The translations under genes were made by a program, and so were the position numbers. Under the pieces are notes generated by a model, which had not been told where the DNA came from, did no database searches, and saw only the letters and a list, made by a program, of their open reading frames with translations. Positions 17,147-24,293 of a stretch of DNA of 64,000 nt are shown in pieces. Each line of letters begins with the position of its first letter. The first letter of the stretch is position 1. The stretch comes from Polyangiaceae bacterium (GTDB lineage: Bacteria; Myxococcota_A; Polyangia; Polyangiales; Polyangiaceae): contig JAICTZ010000023.1 of the NCBI GenBank assembly GCA_025936115.1, positions 40,936 to 104,935 on the forward strand, written 5' to 3'.

Positions 17147-18817
17147 TTACGGCGCCGTCTTGAACCCGAATCGGCTTGAATGGGTGAAGCTGCCGTCGCC
17201 GTTCGCCGGACCCTCGGGTCGCTCGCCGCCGAGGGCGAAGGCATCCAGGTAGCCCTTGGGACCGGCCATGTCGTCGGTGCTCGCGAACTTGCCGTGCGTC
17301 TGAACGTTCCAGGTATGCACTTCCGCGGGCATGAGCTTGAACTGGCCTTGCACGACGGGCAGGTCGCCGAGCGTGAATTGGCGACGGCTCGTGACGATGT
17401 ACATGCCCTGGTAGTAGTTATAGTCCTCGATGTGGATGAGGTAGCCGGAGTTGTCGGCATTGCCGGCTCCGAAGCTGAAGGTCGTGGTGTCGCTCACGTT
17501 CATGTTGCCGGAGGTGGGCGTGACCGGTGTCGCGGGAGCGGGGATTTCGAGGTCGACTCCCGTGTCGCCAGGGCCGTGACCATCGCGGTGCGCCACGGCG
17601 TACGTGTCTGCGTCGAAGTCTTCTTCCGCCGCCGCCACCGTGATGCTGCCGTTCGCGAGCTGCGGCACCACGTACGTGTAAGGTGCGACGCTCGTGTCAA
17701 CAGCATCGACGATCGGCAGCGCGCCGCCGCTCGTGAAGCGCACGAAGACGGAGTTGGTGCGTCCGACGCCCGTGTTTTGGATCACGTTGCCCGTGATATT
17801 GCCGCTCGAGATCGATTGGGCGGTCAGATCCATCTCTAGATCGTGTTCCGCGTCGCCGTCCGTCGCAGGTACGGCCGCGCTTTGATACGCGGTGTAGGCC
17901 GTCGGCAGGTCGCCCGTGAGCTTGAAAAATAGGCTGTGTACCGTCCACTCGTTGGTACTCGGTCCCTGCCAGTCGGGCCTTACGTCGACGCCGCCGGACT
18001 CGGGGCTCGACGTCAAGGTCCCGCTATCGCTGCCGAAAGCGAGCCGCCAGGTCGCGCCGCTGCCCGTGAAATCCCCATGCGTTTGCGTAACGACGAAGTG
18101 CGTCTCCCTGTCGCTGAACGCCCGCGTCACCTGCAGCGTGGGATCGCGCCGCGACAAATCTTGGAACACCCAGCCGTAGGTCGCGTCGGGGTTCTGCCAG
18201 TGGATGACGAAGCTTGCGTCGTACCGCTCGGCGACCCCGGCAATCGTGAACTTGCCGTTCGCGTCGGACATCGTGAGCGCGTCACCGATCGCGACCGGAA
18301 CGTTGGGTACGGGGTGATGCCAAAAATCGATGATCGTGCCGTGCACGGTGGAGTCGACCGGGTTGCCCCCGCCGCCCTCGCCCGCGGCGCCGGCGCCGTC
18401 ACCGCCCGACCCGCCGGAACTGACGGAGCCGCCTTTGCCGCCCGTGGCTCCGGTTGCGCCAGCGTCGCCGCTGCCGCCGCTGCCGCCGCTGCCGCCGCTG
18501 CCGCCGCTTCCAGCCGCGCCACCGGTGTTGCTGCCGCCCGTCGTGCCGCCGCCGGTGCTGCCGCCCGCGCCGCCGTTCGCCCCATTGGCGCCGCCGGTGC
18601 CATTGCGACCGCCGGGCACGCCGGCGCTTCCGCCTCGGTTCGTGCCGCCCGTCCCGTTACCCGCCTGCGCGCTGTCGCTGCCGGCGGAACCGTCTCGCGG
18701 GTTCGTGCTCAGATCGTCGATCCCGAGGAGCGACGAACAGCCTGCGAGCACTGTTCCGAGCGCCACGAGCCCGGCTCGCGACGGCTTCGTCCGATGGGTG
18801 ACCGTAGACGCCGCCAT
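17147..18817 (-). CDS. Gly-rich lipoprotein with carboxypeptidase-regulatory-like domain
   Basis: A 556-residue lipoprotein of unknown function. The signal ends LGTVLAGCSSLLGIDDL, a myxobacterial lipoprotein style. A Gly/Ser/Thr spacer of about 120 residues follows, then a beta-rich region starting DSTVHGTIIDFWHHPVPNVP. That start resembles the carboxypeptidase regulatory (CarboxypepD_reg/CnaB-like) fold, with SDANGKFTIAGV. The remaining 350 residues are beta-rich with no recognised enzyme motif. ATG 18817 shares its first base with the stop of the upstream PEGA/TPR gene (TGATG), so the two are coupled and probably work together in the envelope. The open frame upstream of 18817 is out-of-frame overlap with that gene. 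Confidence 0.85.
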   Translation of the reverse strand: MAASTVTHRTKPSRAGLVALGTVLAGCSSLLGIDDLSTNPRDGSAGSDSAQAGNGTGGTNRGGSAGVPGGRNGTGGANGANGGAGGSTGGGTTGGSNTGGAAGSGGSGGSGGSGGSGDAGATGATGGKGGSVSSGGSGGDGAGAAGEGGGGNPVDSTVHGTIIDFWHHPVPNVPVAIGDALTMSDANGKFTIAGVAERYDASFVIHWQNPDATYGWVFQDLSRRDPTLQVTRAFSDRETHFVVTQTHGDFTGSGATWRLAFGSDSGTLTSSPESGGVDVRPDWQGPSTNEWTVHSLFFKLTGDLPTAYTAYQSAAVPATDGDAEHDLEMDLTAQSISSGNITGNVIQNTGVGRTNSVFVRFTSGGALPIVDAVDTSVAPYTYVVPQLANGSITVAAAEEDFDADTYAVAHRDGHGPGDTGVDLEIPAPATPVTPTSGNMNVSDTTTFSFGAGNADNSGYLIHIEDYNYYQGMYIVTSRRQFTLGDLPVVQGQFKLMPAEVHTWNVQTHGKFASTDDMAGPKGYLDAFALGGERPEGPANGDGSFTHSSRFGFKTAP

Positions 18818-19818
18818 CAGAAGCTCCTCCGCGCGACGATGGACCCAGGTCCGATACCGATCGCGGTTTGCTCTTTCCCCGCTCCCGCCGTCACGAACAG
18901 CACGATGCCCGTCGCGAGTGCAACGCCTCCGGCGATGAACGCGACCGTCGAGATGGTCGCTTTCGATTGTGCGGAGTCTTGCTTGTCGAGGCCCTCCTGC
19001 GTGCACTCGTAGGGGTAGTCGCGACAGGCCGCTTTTGCGTCCTTCCAGGTGGAAGAGGCGCTCAGTCCGAAGAACGTGCCGAGCCCGAGACCGACCACAC
19101 CGACCGCGCCGACTGCGATGGCGATGGGGCGCTGAGGCGACGATTTGTGCCCGCTCGCTTGATCGGGAGGGGCCATCAGCGCGGCGGCGTCGGAGCCCGT
19201 GGCGGGCTCGAGCTTCGGAATTTCGACGACCACCTTGTCGGCGTTGGCCCCGACTTCGACCTTCGAGGACCACGGCTTCTGTCCGGTGCTGGAAGCGGTG
19301 ACTTCGTGAGGGCCCGGATCGACGGGAATGGGCATGCCGAGCTGTGCCCGGTCGACCGAGACGCCGTCGCGCCGTACGTCGAGCGCGGCATCGCCGCTGT
19401 TGCCGCCCATCGCGCGGATGGTGAGCGTCGAGAGCCGTGACTCGAGCGTTTTCGAGCAATCAATCGCGAGCTTTTCCCGCTCGCTCGAGCCGGCGGCGCG
19501 CGCGAGCGGGATTGCTTCACGGTATTCCGCCCACGCGCTCGCCGTCTTGCCGATTTTTTCGTAGCAGTCAGCGAGATTCAAGAGTGTGCCGAGCCCTGGA
19601 TCGAGCTTCTGGCTGGCCTCGAACTTGGGACAGGCCTCGACGAACTTACCTTCATTCGCCAGGCGCCGCCCTTCGACGAAGAGCGCCTCCGCCGCCGCCG
19701 CATTGGAAGAGCCCGACTGCGCCCGTGCAGGCACGGCCAACGCGAGCACCAAAGGTCCCGAAAATAAGGTTATCCACCGCACCAGGACTTCGGTATCGCA
19801 GCCGGCGCGCGCTGACAA
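18817..19818 (-). CDS. Exported TPR/PEGA-like membrane protein
   Basis: 333 residues. It has a signal peptide (LVLALAVPARAQS) and a TPR-like helical repeat region (FVEGRRLANEGKFVEAC, NLADCYEKIGKTASAWAEY). A beta-rich PEGA-like segment follows (DVRRDGVSVDRAQLGMPIPV, then DPGPHEVTASS). Two hydrophobic segments flank a Cys-containing loop near the C-terminus. This layout recurs in many myxobacterial envelope proteins of unknown job. GTG 19782 is an equally good start and gives a compact signal peptide. It is coupled to the lipoprotein gene downstream by a one-base stop/start overlap. Confidence 0.85.
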   Translation of the reverse strand: MSARAGCDTEVLVRWITLFSGPLVLALAVPARAQSGSSNAAAAEALFVEGRRLANEGKFVEACPKFEASQKLDPGLGTLLNLADCYEKIGKTASAWAEYREAIPLARAAGSSEREKLAIDCSKTLESRLSTLTIRAMGGNSGDAALDVRRDGVSVDRAQLGMPIPVDPGPHEVTASSTGQKPWSSKVEVGANADKVVVEIPKLEPATGSDAAALMAPPDQASGHKSSPQRPIAIAVGAVGVVGLGLGTFFGLSASSTWKDAKAACRDYPYECTQEGLDKQDSAQSKATISTVAFIAGGVALATGIVLFVTAGAGKEQTAIGIGPGSIVARRSF

Positions 19819-19918
19819 GCCTCGCTACCGAGCAGGTTCGAGTCATGCTCGGCAACGACGGTGATTTCAACGGCTGCCGGAGCCGGTCGAGCCCGAGCCA
19901 CTATCGTAAGCCGGGGAG

Positions 19919-20644
19919 CTAAGGCTCGCCGCGGCGGTGCGAGAGCTCGTCGAGCAAATGGCCGGCGCGCTCGAGCGTCTGCTGGTTTCGCCGTTCTGGA
20001 TGCCGGAGTGTCACCACGAAGCGGACGGCGAGGAAGATCCCAGAAAACACGAGCAGCCCGCCCATCGCGCGGAGGAGCTTGGTGTTGAGCTCGGGCGTGA
20101 CCTGCAGTTTTCGCGCCTTCGTCACGGCGAGCACCGTGCCGAACCAGGCGACGGAGCCGAGTGCGACGCCCAAAGCGAACCCTGCCGCCGAGCTGAGCTC
20201 TTTCGACAACCAGCCGTTCGCGTAAAGCGTGCTGACCGCGACCGTCCACGTGGCGATGAGCGTCGGGTTGAACAGGCTCGATAGCGCGCCGCGCACGAAG
20301 CCACGCTTCGCGCTCGTCTGCGCGGCGCGCTGCACGATGTGCGGACGGGTGAGCAGCACGGTGCCGAGCGTCGTGACGACCACGGAGCCGAGCGCGAGCG
20401 ACGCGAGCACGACGGCTTGCGTTCTGCCGACCAGGTGCGGCAGGGCAAACGCGACGCCGAGCGCATACGCCGCTTCGACGAGCGACCCGCCGAGCGCCAC
20501 GAGCATGGCCGGCCCCCTTTCGGCGTTGAGCATGCGGGCCATGAACAGCACCGCGACTGGACCGCTCATCGGAACCGAGCCGAAGAAAGCGAGGCCGAAC
20601 CCGAGTGGAAAGGCGAGCGTCAAAGGAGACTCCGAGCATGGCAC
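19919..20644 (-). CDS. LysE/RhtB-type transporter
   Basis: A 241-residue membrane protein with about six hydrophobic helices. The N-terminal FFGSVPMSGPVAVLFMARML and the middle SLFNPTLIATWTVAVSTLY are typical of LysE-superfamily amino-acid exporters. The first listed codon is GTG 20644. TTG 20623, preceded by CGGAG five bases upstream, is a better supported start. Substrate unknown. No regulator or biosynthesis gene is adjacent. Confidence 0.8.
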   Translation of the reverse strand: MPCSESPLTLAFPLGFGLAFFGSVPMSGPVAVLFMARMLNAERGPAMLVALGGSLVEAAYALGVAFALPHLVGRTQAVVLASLALGSVVVTTLGTVLLTRPHIVQRAAQTSAKRGFVRGALSSLFNPTLIATWTVAVSTLYANGWLSKELSSAAGFALGVALGSVAWFGTVLAVTKARKLQVTPELNTKLLRAMGGLLVFSGIFLAVRFVVTLRHPERRNQQTLERAGHLLDELSHRRGEP

Positions 20645-20793
20645 GGCAATGCCCGTTCCAGCGCCAGCGGCTCGCTGCAGCCGCTCTCAGCAGTCTTTGC
20701 GGCTCGCCAGCGCCGCGCTGAGGCCGAAATGCATGCCCGGCGGTCGGGCTCGGTCAGCGGGTCGGCCGCGCTTCACCGCGGCGAGTCGTAGGT

Positions 20794-21183
20794 TCAACGC
20801 AGCGTGCCCGTCGTATTGGCAACGAGCGCGCAGCGCTCCGCCCGGCCCTCGCAATCACAAGCGAGCGAGCTCGTGAGCGCCGTACGCGCGTCGCGCAGCT
20901 TGGCAATGCGTGCGTCGAGCTCGGTCACTTTGGCGCGCGCGATTTCACGCCACTCTTCGCGCGTGCGGGTCCGTGCGTCGAGCGGCATGAGCCGGCTGAT
21001 CTCCGATAAGCGGAAGCCCGAGCGCTTGAGCGCGAGCACGAGGCGCAGCCCGTTGAGCGCCTCGGCACCGTAACGGCGGCGTCCCGAAACGCGCGCTGGC
21101 GGCTCGAGCAATCCGAGACTTTCGTAGTAGCGCAAGGTTGGCACACTGATCCCGAGGCGCCGCGACAATTCGCCGATCTTCAT
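20794..21183 (-). CDS. MerR-family transcriptional regulator
   Basis: A 129-residue regulator. It has a winged helix (MKIGELSRRLGISVPTLRYY), a linker helix with KRSGFRLSEISRLMPLD, a dimerisation coiled coil and a C-terminal metal-type loop CDCEGRAERC. The C-x-C-x6-C spacing resembles the C-terminal metal loop of heavy-metal MerR proteins (C-x-C-x8-C in mercuric MerR). The counterpart of the third mercury ligand (Cys82 of MerR) is absent, so mercury is unlikely. ATG 21183 is used because upstream codons are not family-like. A textbook MerR promoter lies in the gap to the divergent gene at 21307. Confidence 0.9.
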   Translation of the reverse strand: MKIGELSRRLGISVPTLRYYESLGLLEPPARVSGRRRYGAEALNGLRLVLALKRSGFRLSEISRLMPLDARTRTREEWREIARAKVTELDARIAKLRDARTALTSSLACDCEGRAERCALVANTTGTLR

Positions 21184-21232
21184 GCTGCCGTCAGTTTGCC
21201 ACTTCGTGTACGAACCGCACGCCTCGAGCGAC

Positions 21233-21263
21233 TTGACCTCGAGCGTACTTGAGCTCGTAGCGT
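21233..21263 (+). promoter_or_regulatory. MerR-type operator-promoter with 19-bp spacer
   Basis: A -35 box TTGACC (21233-21238) and a -10-like TAGCGT (21258-21263) are separated by 19 bp, the over-long spacing that MerR activators correct. The spacer holds the dyad ACCTCGAG-CGTA-CTTGAGCT (21236-21255; 6 of 8 positions match on inversion). It faces the 127-residue gene at 21307 and lies 50 bp from the MerR start. Confidence 0.75.
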
Positions 21264-21306
21264 CCTCTCGCGAGCGCCCCTTGCGTATCGCGATCAGGAA
21301 CCACCC

Positions 21307-21690
21307 ATGTCTCTCGAAAGCACCGAACGACCCATTGCCTGCGATCTCACCCAAATCCCCGCTGAGCTACGCGCGCGACTCGGCGCCGACCTGCAGCGCA
21401 TCTTCGGGCGCGCCACGGCTCTCCGCCCGTTGCCGGACGGCTTTGCGCTCGAATTTTCGAACGAGCACGGCACCGTCGCGACGCTCGGCGAAATCATCGA
21501 ATACGATCGCCGCTGTTGCCCTTTCATCCGGCACACTCTGGTCCATGAGCCGTGGGACGGCCCAATCCGACTCGAGCTCACCGGCGCGCCGGACGTGCGC
21601 GAGCTCATCGCCGCCGAGCTGTTGCCGTTCTTGCCGCCGGAGCTCGTGCGAGCGGCCGGCATGCACTCGAGCCCTCGAGCTGGGACTTGA
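21307..21690 (+). CDS. Conserved small protein with Cys-Cys motif, MerR-regulated
   Basis: A 127-residue cytosolic protein, no signal peptide. Notable segments are RPIACDLTQIP at the N-terminus and IIEYDRRCCPFIRHTL in the middle, followed by RLELTGAPDVRELIAAELLPF. I recognise the pattern of a conserved hypothetical family (CDL...IP, E-R-x-C-C-P-F), but I know no assigned function. Its promoter carries a MerR-type operator and the regulator is transcribed divergently, so the protein probably answers the same metal or thiol-reactive signal; the vicinal cysteines could be the binding site. ATG 21307 is the clear start. Confidence 0.8.
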   Translation: MSLESTERPIACDLTQIPAELRARLGADLQRIFGRATALRPLPDGFALEFSNEHGTVATLGEIIEYDRRCCPFIRHTLVHEPWDGPIRLELTGAPDVRELIAAELLPFLPPELVRAAGMHSSPRAGT

Positions 21691-21724
21691 CGCGAGGCAG
21701 GAGCCTGAGCCCGCGTCCAAGCTC

Positions 21725-23260
21725 GTGCTCGAGGCCGGGTCCAAGGCACGGCCCTGCTTGGCACACGAACGCACCGCGAGCAGCCGCGTCGATCGGCGGC
21801 GTTTCGGCCTCGGCCGCGTCCACGCCTTCCGAACCTTCCAGTGTCTCGTGCTTTTCGCGGGCAGCTGCGCGATCGCTGGCTGTGGTTCGGGGGCCCCGCG
21901 GCGTGCGGCGGGCCATTGCTGGCCCGTCGAGGCGGGCAGCGCGCTTTTAACCACATCGCCCGTCGCTTCGGCCGCCGCGAGCGTCTCGGCTGCGATACCC
22001 TGCGCGTTCGCAGAGCCTCCGGCGACTGAGCCGCTCCGTTTCGATTGGGAAGTCGAGGTGGTGCACGGAGGGTTCGGATGGATCACGACCCTCGCCGCGA
22101 ATCCGGGCGGCGTGCTCGTCGCTGGCGCCGAGTCGGACGTGAGGGCTCGAGCTGAAGCGATTGTTGCCAGTTTCGACCGCGACGGCCGCCAGCGTTACCG
22201 CGTGAAGCTCGGGCAGCCGCAGTCGTCCCTCTCTCCAGCGCGCTCCGTTGCCACTGCCATCGCAGCCGCTCGTGCGGGTGAAGCCTACGTCCTGTCGACC
22301 GCTGCTCGAGCAAGCGGGAGCGCGGCTGTCGCGCTGTCGCTCCTCGACCCTCAGGGCCGCGTGCTGTTCACCGATCCGCTCGAGCTCTCGGCGCAGAGCT
22401 CGCCGTCACTCGTCGTGGACGCCGACGGTGCTGTCATCGTCGCAGGGACGCCGCCTGGAGGTGGCGGGTTCGTGCTGCTGAAGCTGGCGCACGACGGCGC
22501 GCGCCTCTGGACGCAAGCGTACCCGTACGTGAGCCTCTTCGAGCCGCGTCTGGTGAAGCTCGGCGAGGGATTTGCGGTCGTGGCCTCCCTGCACGGGGCC
22601 GCGCAGTTCGGTGCCCAGGAGCTCACGCGTCGCGAAACAATCTCATACCGCTGCAGCGGTCAGGCAACGACGTGTCAGGAGGGTGCAAGCTCGCTACTCG
22701 TCGCCGAGCTCGACGCTAGAGGTGCTCCGTTGAGGCAGCGTCTGCTCGGGCCGTCGGGCAGTCGCCTCCTCGTGTCCGATGTCGCCGTGACGGCTGACCG
22801 ACGCATCCTCGTCACGGGCGAGTACGCAGGTCCGGCTATCGCTCTCGACAACGTATCGCTCTGTGAGCTCGAGCCGGGCATGCCTGAACGGGAAGAAAAT
22901 CGGTTTCGTGAAAGCGGTTACGATCGTCATGTCTGCGACTGTCGCGGCGATCGGCGCGATCTGTTTCTGCTCGAGCTCGGTGCCGACGCCGAGCCGCGCT
23001 GGGCAAGGACGCTTGCGGTCGGCGGTCGCGCCCCGCGCGTTTCGGTCAACGCGAGCGGGGAGGTGCGCTGGGCGGCGGAGCTCGCTCGTCCACTCCAATC
23101 GACGCAGTCGTGGGAAAATGCTTTCGAGCTCTGGGCGCTCGACGCGAATCGAACGCTCGGCGGTCGTCGCAGCGCACCCGTATTGCTGCGGCAGATGGCG
23201 GCCGGCGAGGGAGCTCTGTACATGACCGACCAGCACATGCTCCGAAAGACGAGCTGGTAG
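21725..23260 (+). CDS. Beta-propeller-like lipoprotein
   Basis: About 511 residues. A hydrophobic lipoprotein leader (CLVLFAGSCAIAGCGSG) is followed by repeated beta-strand units such as LVVDADGAVIVAGT, VAVTADRRILVTGEY and LLELGADAEPRWARTL. These resemble the SBBP/delta-60 style propeller proteins common in Myxococcota. The start is uncertain: in-frame GTG 21725 and TTG 21758 both give long leaders, and there is no ATG between the previous gene and the signal peptide. Function unknown; probably a surface binding protein. Confidence 0.75.
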   Translation: MLEAGSKARPCLAHERTASSRVDRRRFGLGRVHAFRTFQCLVLFAGSCAIAGCGSGAPRRAAGHCWPVEAGSALLTTSPVASAAASVSAAIPCAFAEPPATEPLRFDWEVEVVHGGFGWITTLAANPGGVLVAGAESDVRARAEAIVASFDRDGRQRYRVKLGQPQSSLSPARSVATAIAAARAGEAYVLSTAARASGSAAVALSLLDPQGRVLFTDPLELSAQSSPSLVVDADGAVIVAGTPPGGGGFVLLKLAHDGARLWTQAYPYVSLFEPRLVKLGEGFAVVASLHGAAQFGAQELTRRETISYRCSGQATTCQEGASSLLVAELDARGAPLRQRLLGPSGSRLLVSDVAVTADRRILVTGEYAGPAIALDNVSLCELEPGMPEREENRFRESGYDRHVCDCRGDRRDLFLLELGADAEPRWARTLAVGGRAPRVSVNASGEVRWAAELARPLQSTQSWENAFELWALDANRTLGGRRSAPVLLRQMAAGEGALYMTDQHMLRKTSW

Positions 23261-23333
23261 GCAGGCGATCGCGATTTTTACGTCCTGCGGGTCTTGGCGC
23301 GGGAGCAGAATTCGCGCGAGACTGCGCGTCCCG

Positions 23334-24251
23334 ATGCCCCTCGAGTTCGCGCTTCGCCCGCGCTTCGACCTGGAGCGCCCCGCGCCCCAGCAGAAGCGAC
23401 GCAGGTTGCGAATCCCGCCGCTCGCGCTGTTCATGCCAGCGTATTGGCTCGCCATCGCGGGTGTCACGAAGCTACTGCTCCGGAGCGCGGCGGAGGAGCC
23501 GATGGTCAGCCATCCCGGCGACGCCACGACGCAGGCGGCGGAAATCGCCGCGCAGCCGAGTCCCACCTCAACGCCCAGCGGAGCCGTCTCCGCCTGGAGC
23601 TCGACGCTCGCTATCCCTCCCGAGCCGTCCATGGAGCCTGTCGCCAGTATGCCAGTGGCTCCCGAACCAGCACGCCCTCTCGAGCGACCGCTCGAGCCGA
23701 GCCCTCCAGCACGGCAGCTGGCAGCGCCTCGCGTGTCCGAACAAGCCACCCCGCCGCTGCACGTCGATCGTCCGGCGCCGACACGGCCCAGAGGCATCGA
23801 CGAGATGCCCGCCAAACGGGAATTGGAAAAAGCCGCCGTCGCTCGCGAGCCAGAGCCGTCCGTCACTCGCGCACCGGAGCGGCCCGTCGCTCGCGAGCCG
23901 GAACGAAATGAAGCGCGGGGGGCCGCGCTCCCGGGCTGCGAAAGCGCGGCTGCGTCTGCGAACCAGAGCATGGACCTCCGCGCTGCGCCGGGGGCGCCGG
24001 ACCTTTCGCGCGAAGCATTCGCTGCCATTCTCGACAACGGCGCCTACCTCGCGCCTTGTGCGATTCCCTCGCGGACGGCGCTCGAAATCTGCGTTGCCGT
24101 TCAAAACGGCAAAGCCGTAGGCGTGAGCGTCTCGTCCGAGCCGCGCGACGCGAACGTGATTGCGTGCGTTCGTCGTGCCGTCGCCGCGCTGCGCTTCCCG
24201 CAGAGTGATCGCCTCGATGTCACGCGCACGCGCTTCGCGGCGGCTCGGTAA
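23334..24251 (+). CDS. Membrane-anchored Pro-rich protein with TonB-like C-terminus
   Basis: 305 residues. A short basic cytoplasmic N-terminus is followed by one membrane segment (LALFMPAYWLAIAGVTKLLL). A Pro/Glu/Ala-rich periplasmic stalk of about 170 residues comes next, then a C-terminal domain with ALEICVAVQNGKAVGVSVSS and VIACVRRAVAALRFP, the style of TonB/AgmX-like C-terminal domains. This layout suggests an energy-coupling or envelope-spanning role, but no ExbB/ExbD genes are nearby. It follows the propeller lipoprotein by 73 bp on the same strand. Confidence 0.8.
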   Translation: MPLEFALRPRFDLERPAPQQKRRRLRIPPLALFMPAYWLAIAGVTKLLLRSAAEEPMVSHPGDATTQAAEIAAQPSPTSTPSGAVSAWSSTLAIPPEPSMEPVASMPVAPEPARPLERPLEPSPPARQLAAPRVSEQATPPLHVDRPAPTRPRGIDEMPAKRELEKAAVAREPEPSVTRAPERPVAREPERNEARGAALPGCESAAASANQSMDLRAAPGAPDLSREAFAAILDNGAYLAPCAIPSRTALEICVAVQNGKAVGVSVSSEPRDANVIACVRRAVAALRFPQSDRLDVTRTRFAAAR

Positions 24252-24293
24252 GTCAGCAATGGAGCGCCCGGCGCTCACGCTCGTTGCTTCGGC

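Noticed and set aside
19419..19459. Start of the Gly-rich lipoprotein at 19459 instead of 18817
   Set aside because: The extra 214 codons lie out of frame inside the TPR/PEGA gene and are Arg-rich; the lipoprotein signal begins at ATG 18817.
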